Of a stretch of DNA of 14,614 nucleotides, positions 1-5,280 are shown piece after piece. This stretch comes from Candidatus Jorgensenbacteria bacterium CG23_combo_of_CG06-09_8_20_14_all_54_14 (GTDB lineage: Bacteria > Patescibacteriota > Minisyncoccia > UBA6257 > GWB1-50-10). Below the pieces are notes generated by a model. That model did not search any database. It saw nothing but the letters and a program-made list of their open reading frames with translations, and was not told the origin of the DNA. Position numbers and translations under genes: made by a program. The stretch spans positions 1-14,614 of the forward strand of contig PCRZ01000030.1 of assembly GCA_002772205.1 (NCBI GenBank), given 5' to 3'. Position 1 is the stretch's first letter. Each line of letters starts with the position of its first letter.

Positions 1-16
1 TTGTTCACTCCATTAG

Positions 17-47
17 AAAAAAGTCGCTCCGAGCGGCTACCGCCGCT
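17..47 (-). terminator. possible terminator downstream of the polyamine operon
   Basis: Read on the minus strand, a hairpin AGCGGC-GGTA-GCCGCT (32-47) is followed after nine bases by six T (22-17). It lies about 100 bases beyond the stop of the DHS-family gene. The nine-base gap between stem and T-run is longer than usual, so the call is weak. No convincing gene is seen in 1-145. Confidence 0.3.
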
Positions 48-145
48 TCTTGAACGAGGGTGTGGTGGAAACGAACCTTGGCTCTCCCGCCAAAGTTCCG
101 CTCCGCAAAATTTAGGCGGGTAAAGCTGGGGGCTCGATGAATCTT

Positions 146-1177
146 CTATTCATCCGCAAACAATTTGCTGAATTCCCTTTTGGCTCGTTTCCTCCAGTGG
201 CCGGCTTGGTAGGCATGTGCCGCAAGTATGGGCAGAGCCATAGTGGCCTCGGCGAAAACCATTTGTTCGTTGACGGTGGAAACCTTGCCCCACGAAGAAG
301 CTTCTTTGAGCGTGGAGGAGGAGCAGGCGCCGTCGCGCACATCGGCCACCGTGATTTGAATGGCGTACTTATGTACCGGGACGTTAAAGCCCAGCACCTC
401 GGCAGCCACCACCGTGTCTTGGGCAAAATTTTTCGGCACACCGCCGCCTACCATGAGAAGACCGGAATCCTTGCTCTTTATTTTTATTTTTGTAAGTTCC
501 AAGAAATCCTTGGCCGAATCGAGGCTCACGTGTTTTTTCGGATTTTTCCATTGGTGCAGAATCAGGCCAAATCCAGCCGAGGAATCGGAAAAGGCCGGAC
601 AAAAAATCGGCACCTTGTGCTCAAACGCAGCCTGCACCAAAGAATTTTTCTTTTTGCTGTGCTTTGTCAGGTACCGCCCCATTTCTTTGATAAACTCGCG
701 CGAAGAATACGGCCGGGGCTCCAGCGAGTTGGCGATCGTTTCTATGGCCTTGTCGCAGACCTGCAAATCCTTTTCATCGATGAAGGTGTCGTAAATGCGA
801 TCAATGTATAATCTGCGGAGCAGAGAGTCGTCAATGAAGGGTGTGCCTTTGTAGTGCCGAAATCCCAAGGCCTCAAAAAAATCCATGTCCACAATAGTGG
901 CTCCGGTGGCCACAATCACGTCAACCATGTTATTTTTGACCAGGTCAACGTAGAGTTGCATGCAGCCGGCGGCGCTCGTAGAGCCGGCCACGGTGAGCCA
1001 GACCGAAACATTTTTGTCAGAGAGCATCTTATCGTATATATCTGCGGCTCGAGCCAAATCTCGCGCCGAGAAAGACATCTTGGCGTATGAACCGACTAAC
1101 CTCGCGACATCCAATGTTTTGATGTCGATGTGCTCAATCGGCTCTTTAAGCAACTCTTTTTTGTTACGTTTTGGCAT
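146..1177 (-). CDS. deoxyhypusine synthase family protein (probable polyamine synthase)
   Basis: A 343-residue member of the deoxyhypusine synthase (DHS) family, which uses NAD to transfer the aminobutyl group of spermidine to an amine through a lysine-imine intermediate. The C-terminal SSWGKVS (K298) matches the catalytic-lysine motif SWGK of eukaryotic DHS. A Rossmann-like NAD region is suggested by LTVAGSTSAAGC (61-72), VIVATGATIVD (87-97) and the glycine run VGGGVP (243-248). Bacteria lack eIF5A, the DHS substrate, so a small amine such as putrescine (giving homospermidine) is the more likely acceptor; this is inference from family knowledge. Its start overlaps the end of the agmatinase gene by 14 bases, so the two are co-transcribed and probably coupled: agmatinase would supply the putrescine. 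Stop codon TAG. Length is normal for the family. The family call is firm, the substrate is not. Confidence 0.88.
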   Translation of the reverse strand: MPKRNKKELLKEPIEHIDIKTLDVARLVGSYAKMSFSARDLARAADIYDKMLSDKNVSVWLTVAGSTSAAGCMQLYVDLVKNNMVDVIVATGATIVDMDFFEALGFRHYKGTPFIDDSLLRRLYIDRIYDTFIDEKDLQVCDKAIETIANSLEPRPYSSREFIKEMGRYLTKHSKKKNSLVQAAFEHKVPIFCPAFSDSSAGFGLILHQWKNPKKHVSLDSAKDFLELTKIKIKSKDSGLLMVGGGVPKNFAQDTVVAAEVLGFNVPVHKYAIQITVADVRDGACSSSTLKEASSWGKVSTVNEQMVFAEATMALPILAAHAYQAGHWRKRAKREFSKLFADE

Positions 1178-1985
1178 GGCAATAGCTTATCAAAGAATAT
1201 ATCAATTTAGCAACCAAGAAATCGTAGGCAGGAACGTTTTTGATGGGCGAGAGTTCAACAAAATCCGCGGCCACGAGGTTTTTCTTTTGCGCCACAGCTT
1301 TGATTATTTCCAACGCTTGGCGGTAACTCAAACCGCCCGGCTCCGGCGTGCCGGTCGCAGGCATAGTGGAAACGTCCAAACCATCAACGTCAAAAGTTAA
1401 ATACACGTCAGTGGTGAGCTTGGTTAATATCCGGTTGAGCTCATACGTATCGCCCAAGAAAATATTCTCAAGTTTCAGGTATTGCTGTTCTTCTTTAGCT
1501 GTGTTGCGGATGCCGACTTGAACGATGTTTCGTACCCCAAGCTCCTGCACGCGCCGCATAGCGCACGCGTGGGAATTTTTCGAGCCCTCCCATTCATCGC
1601 GCATGTCGGTGTGGGCGTCAATCTGGAGAACTGAGAGGTTGGGATACCTCTTTAAAAAAGGTTTGACCAGCTCGGGGGTAATAGAGTGCTCGCCACCTAG
1701 GGAGATTAAAAATTTATCGGTCCATTTGGCGGCCGTCTCTCCTATGTCTTCCCGCGCGCCGCTCACGCTGGGCAGGGTAGCTATCTTCACTAGCTCCTGA
1801 ACTTCCTCTCCCAGTTCCGGATTATACAATTCGACCTACTGCGAGGCTTCTATGATCGCCCCGGGCCCGGCGGCGGTACCCTGCCCGTAAGAAGTGGTTT
1901 CCTCAAACAGTACGGGTAAAATAACCACCCGCGCTTCGGCCGGATCCACCGCTGGAATGCCCAGGAAATTAGACGGGGCTGCCAT
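1164..1985 (-). pseudogene. speB: agmatinase (ureohydrolase), interrupted by an in-frame TAG
   Basis: Agmatinase hydrolyses agmatine to putrescine and urea at a two-manganese centre. Numbering from the ATG at 1985, the metal-binding motifs are GGEHS (97-101), DAHTD (123-127) and FDVDGLD (198-204), all intact; SHACAMRR is also as in archaeal-type SpeB. The N-terminus (starting MAAPSNFLGIP, then SYGQGTAAGPGAIIEASQ) is in the same frame but is cut by a TAG at 1838-1836 (codon 50), directly before VELYNPEL. Relatives normally have a glutamine at or next to this place, and CAG differs from TAG by one base. Restoring one sense codon gives a full-length 273-residue protein. Re-initiation at the TTG at 1829 would lose the N-terminal strand. 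It may be a recent nonsense mutation, a sequencing error, or a readthrough site; TAG acts as a normal stop in several neighbours. Confidence 0.85.
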
Positions 1986-2025
1986 ATTGTTGAATTTAAC
2001 TTATCAAATCACCGATACCCACCTC

Positions 2026-2156
2026 TCGTGCGCCCTGTAAGGATCTCCTCCTTCGCTAAAGCTTCGGATGGACACGGGAACCTACGGCCTGTCCGACCTG
2101 GGTCGGACCGCTCCACGCCTCACCCCGTTAGATTTTTCGTGCGCCCTGCTGGGATC
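2026..2156. repeat. direct repeat of the tRNA-Val 3' end
   Basis: The 12 bases TCGTGCGCCCTG at 2137-2148, which form the 3' end of the tRNA gene and its flank, recur exactly at 2026-2037. After three differing bases both copies continue with GGATC, so about 17 of 20 positions match. The 111-base offset contains hairpins and a CACCCCGTTAGA box. This could be the att-like scar of an element that integrated at the tRNA, or the remains of a second tRNA copy. Confidence 0.55.
2050..2067 (-). repeat. dispersed CCGAAGCTT(T/C)AGCGA element copy
   Basis: On the minus strand this reads CCGAAGCTTTAGCGAAGG. Near-identical text occurs on the plus strand inside the ftsQ-like gene (CCGAAGCTTCAGCGAGG, 12755-12771), in part inside rplJ (4228-4273), and as CTAAAGCTTTAG at 3453-3464. 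It belongs to the short GC-rich repeats scattered through this window. A separate hairpin GTCCGACC-TG-GGTCGGAC lies at 2091-2108. Confidence 0.5.
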
Positions 2157-2211
2157 GAACCAGCGGCCTTTGCAATGTGAATGCAACGCTCTACCACTGA
2201 GCTAAGGGCGC
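2140..2211 (-). tRNA. tRNA-Val (anticodon CAC)
   Basis: The minus strand folds as a complete cloverleaf: acceptor GCGCCCT/AGGGCGC, D-arm GCTC/GAGC with AGTGGTA loop, anticodon stem TTGCA/TGCAA with loop TTCACAT (anticodon CAC, reading GUG), a five-base variable region, and T-arm GCTGG/CCAGC with TTCGATC loop. Discriminator base A. The 3' CCA is not encoded, so it must be added by a nucleotidyltransferase. A weak promoter-like pair (TTGCAA, 17 bases, TTTACT) lies upstream within the terminator of the neighbouring gene. Confidence 0.97.
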
Positions 2212-2225
2212 GGCTGCTTTTCAGT

Positions 2226-2270
2226 AAAACAAAAAGGTGCCGAATTTGCAATCCTGCAAAACGGCACCTT
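2226..2270 (-). terminator. rho-independent terminator of the zinc-ribbon gene
   Basis: On the minus strand a perfect nine-pair stem AAGGTGCCG/CGGCACCTT (2270-2262 with 2242-2234) encloses a second stem TTTGCA-GGAT-TGCAAA and is followed by TTTTTGTTTT. It starts within the stop codon of the upstream gene, so it ends that transcript before the tRNA. Confidence 0.88.
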
Positions 2271-2610
2271 ATCTGAACATACACGAGGGACACACGAGAC
2301 GCCCTCCCTTCCCCCGCATGAGGAGGTCGCCGCAGCACCGGCACGTCCCCTTTCCATCGTCCTCGTGGCAGAGGCCGCGCGCATGGTTCCAGGCAACGGA
2401 GCCATTCCGGCCTATCGCCATCCCCTCCTCGCAGAGCTCGTGGACGAGCCGCTCTATGATGGCGCGGTTGTAGTCCCAATCAATGCGCGCCCCAGCAAGC
2501 TTTTCCATCACCCCGTTCATGGAGAGTGGGGTACGGCGCACGCTCGCCACAATGGCATCCTTGAGGACGTTCATGCGCTCCTCGGTCCGGGTTTGCAACG
2601 CAACGCTCAT
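2269..2610 (-). CDS. small winged-helix-like / zinc-ribbon protein, function unknown
   Basis: A 113-residue protein. The middle (about 15-75) looks like a winged helix: LKDAIVASVRRTPLSMNGVMEKL, then a recognition-helix-like NRAIIERLVHELCEEG and a short wing (MAIGRNGSVAWN). The C-terminus holds a zinc ribbon with C90xxC93 and C107xxC110 (CRCCGD and CPSC). The combination suggests a DNA-binding regulator, but the family is not recognised. The ATG at 2610 is chosen because GAAAGGG lies six bases upstream; the frame stays open to a TTG at 2682. It forms its own unit with a terminator starting at its stop codon. It stands divergent from the Cas2-fold gene, with a 36-bp palindrome between them. Confidence 0.65.
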   Translation of the reverse strand: MSVALQTRTEERMNVLKDAIVASVRRTPLSMNGVMEKLAGARIDWDYNRAIIERLVHELCEEGMAIGRNGSVAWNHARGLCHEDDGKGTCRCCGDLLMRGKGGRLVCPSCMFR

Positions 2611-2653
2611 CGCCGGCCCTTTCTCTTGTTTTTGGTTTACGGGAACTACCCTG

Positions 2654-2682
2654 AAATTACCCCTAAGCGGGGTGCGCGTCAA
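2654..2682 (-). promoter_or_regulatory. candidate promoter of the zinc-ribbon gene
   Basis: TTGACG (2682-2677), a 17-base spacer, then TAATTT (2659-2654). The -35 is good and the -10 poor (3 of 6 to TATAAT). The spacing and the position 44 bases before the chosen ATG support it modestly. Confidence 0.3.
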
Positions 2683-2745
2683 ACGAAACTATAACGCTTT
2701 TGCAAACGACCTCTTGGCCCACATCAAAGATCCTGCTTTGTGCAC

Positions 2746-2781
2746 TATTAACATTTTACACGGCCGTGTAAAATGTTAATA
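2746..2781. repeat. 36-bp perfect palindrome, left flank of the Cas2-fold gene
   Basis: The left arm TATTAACATTTTACACGG is followed at once by its exact reverse complement, with centre CGGCCG (2761-2766) and no loop. It is almost the same as the palindrome at 3357-3394: only the two bases at arm positions 9-10 differ (TT against AA), and the other arm changes to match, so pairing is kept. It sits 48 bases before the Cas2-fold start codon, where it could also serve as an operator. Confidence 0.97.
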
Positions 2782-2800
2782 TATTATATTATACGAAAGT

Positions 2801-2846
2801 AAAGGAGTAAGAAATGAAGATACAAAAATATGAGCTTGGCGGATGA
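2801..2846 (+). other. upstream mini-ORF overlapping the Cas2-fold start
   Basis: The clear Shine-Dalgarno AAAGGAG (2801-2807) is six bases before an ATG at 2814 that opens a ten-codon frame, MKIQKYELGG, ending in TGA at 2844-2846. This overlaps the first codons of the main gene (ATG at 2830) in another frame. The main ATG has no well-spaced ribosome binding site of its own, so it may be translated by coupling to the mini-ORF or by a shift between frames. An indel near the start is a third possibility. Confidence 0.5.
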
Positions 2847-3318
2847 CATCATTACGGTGCTTTTGGATTATCACGGAGGGTACCGCCTCATACGGCGACA
2901 GCTTATGGGAATACATGAGGACCGAGGGCTTACGGCGCGCTACCGTGATGCTTCCATTCACGTCACGCTCTCCCGGCTCAAACGCATGGGATTCGTTAAA
3001 AACGATAACGGTATTTGGACCGCAACGAAAAAAGGGCTCGAAAAACTCGCGCTCAGATTGCCTGCCCGCACCAAACGGAAAATCAAAGAACCCGCAAAAG
3101 AAAAAACGCTCATCATCGCATTCGACATACCGGAGCGGCTCCGTAGAAAACGCGAGTGGCTCCGTCGTGAACTTTTAAATCTCGGTTTTATAAAACTCCA
3201 ACAGAGCGTGTGGCTCGGCCCCGCTCCACTCCCAAAGGACTTTATAGAGGCGCTGGAGACGCTCGAGCTCCTGCCATACATCAAATTCTTCAAGGCACGG
3301 GAAGACGAGATTGTCTAA
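2830..3318 (+). CDS. winged-helix + Cas2/PaaX-C-like protein
   Basis: A 162-residue two-domain protein. Residues 1-75 form a winged helix (DDIITVLLDYHGGYRLIRRQL, then helix ASIHVTLSRLKRMGFV and a wing NDNGIWTATKKG). After a basic linker (KRKIKEPAKEK), residues 93-160 look like the ferredoxin-like Cas2 fold: strand LIIAFDIPE with the aspartate (D99) where Cas2 nucleases carry their conserved residue, helix RRKREWLRRELLNLGF, strand LQQSVWLGPAPL, helix DFIEALETL, and strand IKFFKA. The same fold forms the end of PaaX-type repressors, so regulator or nuclease are both possible. No cas1, effector or CRISPR array accompanies it. It is the only gene between two near-identical 36-38 bp palindromes, which may be its DNA targets. 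Start at 2830 fits the domain but lacks its own well-placed ribosome binding site. Confidence 0.75.
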   Translation: MSLADDIITVLLDYHGGYRLIRRQLMGIHEDRGLTARYRDASIHVTLSRLKRMGFVKNDNGIWTATKKGLEKLALRLPARTKRKIKEPAKEKTLIIAFDIPERLRRKREWLRRELLNLGFIKLQQSVWLGPAPLPKDFIEALETLELLPYIKFFKAREDEIV

Positions 3319-3356
3319 ACCGGGCCCGACGGTGCTAAAATTCCACAAAACACCCT

Positions 3357-3394
3357 ATATTAACAAATTACACGGCCGTGTAATTTGTTAATAT
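3357..3394. repeat. 38-bp perfect palindrome, right flank of the Cas2-fold gene
   Basis: The core arm TATTAACAAATTACACGG (3358-3375) meets its exact reverse complement, extended by one A/T pair on each side, with centre CGGCCG. It begins 39 bases after the gene's stop codon. It has no T-run, so a terminator role is unlikely. Confidence 0.97.
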
Positions 3395-3579
3395 CATCCG
3401 CATGACTGTGAAGCTCCATGGGCTGACCTGCGCTTCGCCGACCGCGTGTCGCCTAAAGCTTTAGCGGTGGCACAAGGCTTCGGCAAGGCGGGCACCCGTG
3501 GCTTTCTGCGGAGGAGGGTAAAACTCGGTTACCGAATCGAGGATCCACGATTCCGCGAAACGGAATCGGGACCTCCTTA
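3395..3579. other. intergenic stretch with repeat remnants and a hairpin
   Basis: No gene is seen. It holds the 12-bp palindrome CTAAAGCTTTAG (3453-3464), part of the dispersed GC-rich repeat family, and a hairpin GATTCCG-CGAAA-CGGAATC (3549-3567) just beyond the rplL stop. That hairpin lacks a T-run on the minus strand, so it is at best a weak terminator or a 3'-end stabiliser for the rplJL mRNA. Confidence 0.45.
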
Positions 3580-3948
3580 CTATTGCAGCTCGACGGTAGC
3601 TCCTACTTCCTCAAACTTTTTCTTTAGCTCCTCCGCGTCTTCCTTCTTCAACCCCTCCTTCACGTTCTTCGGAGCGGCATCCACGATATCCTTCGCCTCC
3701 TTGAGACCCAGCCCGGTGGCTTCTTTCACAAGCTTGATGACATTGATCTTCTGGTCGCCGCTGGCCTTCAATACCACCGTCCACGCGGTCTTTTCTTCCA
3801 CAGCTGCGGCCGGCGTGCCTCCGCCAGCGGCTACGGCAGCCGAAGCCGAGACGCCAAACTTTTCCTCAAGCGCGTGTACGAGCTCGGAGAGTTCCAGCAC
3901 CGTCATCTTCTCCACTTTTTCTATAATGTCTGAAAATTTATGTTCCAT
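3580..3948 (-). CDS. rplL: 50S ribosomal protein bL12 (L7/L12)
   Basis: A 122-residue stalk protein that recruits translation factors. N-terminal dimer and L10-binding helices ([29 protein letters not shown], about 5-33), an alanine/glycine-rich hinge (35-50), and the C-terminal factor-binding domain with [27 protein letters not shown] and ending VGATVELQ. The length is typical. It follows rplJ after 74 bases in the usual rplJ-rplL order. No Shine-Dalgarno precedes the ATG; the spacer consists of TAACTAA-like repeats. KTAWTVVL replaces the more common KTEFDVVL, a small variation. Confidence 0.98.
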   Translation of the reverse strand: MEHKFSDIIEKVEKMTVLELSELVHALEEKFGVSASAAVAAGGGTPAAAVEEKTAWTVVLKASGDQKINVIKLVKEATGLGLKEAKDIVDAAPKNVKEGLKKEDAEELKKKFEEVGATVELQ

Positions 3949-3997
3949 AAATTTAACTTATAACATACAACTTATAACTCACCACGCATTCTTGTTA

Positions 3998-4025
3998 TTA
4001 GTTATCAGTTATTAGTTGTTAGTTA
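3998..4025. repeat. 7-bp tandem repeat between rplJ and rplL
   Basis: Four head-to-tail units with exact 7-base spacing: TTAGTTA, TCAGTTA, TTAGTTG, TTAGTTA. The last unit includes the rplJ stop codon. Next to it ACTTATAAC occurs twice. Together they fill most of the rplJ-rplL spacer. Confidence 0.8.
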
Positions 4026-4571
4026 CTTCTCGACCATTTTTATTTTTTCATTCAGGACAAATAAAAACTTTTTGATGGGCGCTGTAAGTATGTACGCCAA
4101 CTGCCCCAAGAGCGCCTCGCGGCCCGGGAGCGCACCGATACACTCCACGTCCGCCCCGTCCATGAATTTCTTCTCCTTCACCTCAAGCCCGCCGAGGATT
4201 TTGAAAGATACTTTCCCTTCCCGCTTCGCCGAAGCTCCCCGCCTAGACCCGGCGAGGCTGGCAGCGAGGCGAGTCCCGAAGCGATACACCGCGCCGGCGG
4301 TCTCCACCATATCCTTCGGCGAGAATACCACACCCGTCTGGCCCGCGAATTGCTTCGGATCCACCGCGATACCCTCCTTCTCAAAGATGATCTTGAGGAG
4401 GCGCTTCTTCACCACGTGGAATACCGCGCCCATGGCGCGGAGCGATTTCCGAAGTACATTCATCTCGGCGGTCGGGATACCGGTGAAGTCGGCGACGATG
4501 ACGGTCTCGCTCCACTTCAAATCTTTCACGCCGGTTTCCACGGTTTGCTGCTTTTGTGCTTTGGTTTTCAT
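4023..4571 (-). CDS. rplJ: 50S ribosomal protein uL10
   Basis: A 182-residue base of the L12 stalk. The N-terminal RNA-binding domain shows VIVADFTGIPTAEMNVLRK (24-42), AVFHVVKKRLLKI (49-61) and GQTGVVFSPKD (77-87); then ILGGLEVKEKKF and the C-terminal helix ILTAPIKKFLFVLNEKIK that binds L12 dimers. Residues about 101-118 (RLAASLAGSRRGASAKRE) are unusually rich in Arg, Ala and Ser and are encoded by DNA of the dispersed GC-rich repeat family, apparently a small in-frame insertion in a surface loop. Preceded by a candidate L10 leader and terminator. No Shine-Dalgarno is seen before the ATG. Confidence 0.97.
   Translation of the reverse strand: MKTKAQKQQTVETGVKDLKWSETVIVADFTGIPTAEMNVLRKSLRAMGAVFHVVKKRLLKIIFEKEGIAVDPKQFAGQTGVVFSPKDMVETAGAVYRFGTRLAASLAGSRRGASAKREGKVSFKILGGLEVKEKKFMDGADVECIGALPGREALLGQLAYILTAPIKKFLFVLNEKIKMVEK
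4223..4273. repeat. GC-rich repeat read in frame inside rplJ
   Basis: Contains the palindrome GCTTCGCCGAAGC (4223-4235), then GCCGAAGCT and, 25 bases later, CAGCGAGGCGAG (4262-4273). The last two strings occur in the same order, one base apart, inside the ftsQ-like gene (12755-12776). Confidence 0.55.
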
Positions 4572-4576
4572 AAGAC

Positions 4577-4662
4577 GCTGATATACGCTGATTTTTGGCT
4601 GATTTACGCTGATAAACGAGACACTGATTTATGCGGATTTAAACTGATTTATGCTGATAAAG
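4577..4662. repeat. 10-bp phased degenerate array upstream of rplJ
   Basis: The motif (G/A)C(T/G)GAT starts at 4577, 4587, 4598, 4608, 4623, 4633, 4643 and 4653: ten-base steps except one of 11 and one of 15. It fills the space between the leader terminator and the rplJ start codon. Similar arrays precede dnaJ, dnaK and hrcA. Confidence 0.8.
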
Positions 4663-4663
4663 A

Positions 4664-4690
4664 CAAAAAATCTGCGGTTGCTCCGCAGAT
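4664..4690 (-). terminator. intrinsic terminator/attenuator before rplJ
   Basis: On the minus strand ATCTGCGG-AGCAA-CCGCAGAT (4690-4670) is followed by a run of T. As there is no other gene between the upstream promoter and this hairpin, it most likely acts as an attenuator controlling read-through into rplJL. Confidence 0.85.
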
Positions 4691-4768
4691 GTGACCCAGC
4701 GCTGTGCCGGACGTCCTCGGCGGGGCTTCTCCCTTCGTTAAACTCGGGGTGCCCGCTTTCTACGGAGT
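4664..4768 (-). ncRNA. candidate ribosomal protein L10 leader
   Basis: The transcript expected from the promoter at 4775-4802 runs through a GC-rich structured stretch containing CCCCGCCGAGG (4725-4715), similar to the conserved CCUGCCGAGG-type segment I recall from L10 leaders, and ends in an intrinsic terminator 93 bases before rplJ. In this family L10 (with L12) binds a kink-turn leader to repress its own operon. Position and layout support the call; a covariance search would settle it. Confidence 0.6.
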
Positions 4769-4774
4769 AAATCT

Positions 4775-4802
4775 ATGGTACCAGCTGCCGTTCCACTGTC
4801 AA
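4775..4802 (-). promoter_or_regulatory. promoter of the rplJL leader
   Basis: A perfect -35 TTGACA (4802-4797), a 16-base spacer and -10 TACCAT (4780-4775, 4 of 6). It lies back to back with the Nudix promoter 19 bases away. Confidence 0.6.
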
Positions 4803-4820
4803 GTTGTCGTGCCCCCGGGG

Positions 4821-4837
4821 TATAATGCAAGGACGTT
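4821..4837 (+). promoter_or_regulatory. Nudix -10 box and very short leader
   Basis: A consensus TATAAT (4821-4826) stands only 11 bases before the ATG at 4838. A start 6-8 bases downstream would leave a leader of about 4-6 bases, so the AAGGA at 4829-4833 would be mostly or wholly outside the mRNA. No good -35 is seen at 16-19 bases. Confidence 0.5.
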
Positions 4838-5263
4838 ATGGCAGAACCGGCAGAGAGCAAAAACTTCATCAACCTGGGGGTCGTGGTGAGCCCCAAGGGA
4901 GAGGTGCTCGTGATACGCCGCAAGAGAAAAGAAACGGGGAGCGGCGGCGCGGTGCTTGAGTGGGCGTTCCCCGGCGGGAAACAACGGTATGGCGAGACGC
5001 GGGCGCAGTGTGCGGAGCGCGAGGTGTGCTCGGAAACAGGCTACGATGTGGCCGTGCGGCGCGAGATCTCCCTCCGCATCCACCCGCAGTTCATGATCAC
5101 CATCGTTTACCATCTCTGCGAACTCAAGTCGCCACAGCCAGTGGCGGAACCGCAAGAACCGCACGAGGTAGCAGAAATCAAATGGGTAAAACCGCAGGAG
5201 CTCCATACTCTCTTCACCACCGACATTGACCCGAAGGTGAAAAAGGAACTGGGCCTCACGTGA
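4838..5263 (+). CDS. Nudix hydrolase
   Basis: A 141-residue single-domain Nudix protein; the family hydrolyses nucleoside diphosphates linked to another group, often cleaning up damaged nucleotides. The Nudix box is G-x5-E-x7-REVCSETGY (about 47-70, after AFPGG). The general form is REUxEExGU; here the first of the paired glutamates is serine, while the second glutamate, the main metal ligand in MutT, is kept. The loop RKRKETGSGGAVLEWAFPGG resembles NUDT15/MTH1-like enzymes, but the substrate cannot be told. It lies alone on the plus strand, convergent with dnaJ, whose stop is 17 bases away. A consensus -10 close to the ATG suggests a nearly leaderless transcript. Confidence 0.9.
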   Translation: MAEPAESKNFINLGVVVSPKGEVLVIRRKRKETGSGGAVLEWAFPGGKQRYGETRAQCAEREVCSETGYDVAVRREISLRIHPQFMITIVYHLCELKSPQPVAEPQEPHEVAEIKWVKPQELHTLFTTDIDPKVKKELGLT

Positions 5264-5280
5264 GACGTGAGACCTGATTC

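Larger units (their letters stand above)
2746..3394 (+). mobile_element. candidate palindrome-bounded element carrying one Cas2-fold gene
   Basis: A 649-bp unit: palindrome, 48 bases with a ribosome binding site, a single 162-codon gene, 38 bases, palindrome. Two near-identical perfect palindromes around one gene for a nuclease-related fold recall IS200/IS605 and RAYT/REP arrangements. No target-site duplication is seen outside the palindromes, and no second copy of the gene lies in the window. An alternative is that the palindromes are operators or transcription boundaries of an ordinary gene. The structure is seen directly; mobility is inference. Confidence 0.4.

Noticed and set aside
137..811. 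Long plus-strand open frame opposite the DHS-family gene
   Set aside because: It is antisense to a well-supported gene and has no recognisable domain.
1836..1838. TAG read as a sense codon genome-wide
   Set aside because: The DHS-family gene, dnaJ, rplL and hrcA end in TAG at the expected protein ends, so TAG is an ordinary stop here.
2026..2045. Second functional tRNA gene
   Set aside because: Only the 3' end matches; no anticodon arm or 5' acceptor strand follows.
2830..3318. Classical CRISPR Cas2
   Set aside because: It has an N-terminal winged helix and stands alone without cas1 or repeats, so the Cas2-like fold does not imply CRISPR adaptation.
3357..3394. Right palindrome as the terminator of the Cas2-fold gene
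   Set aside because: There is no T-run, the arms are AT-rich and there is no loop; its near twin upstream of the gene cannot be a terminator.
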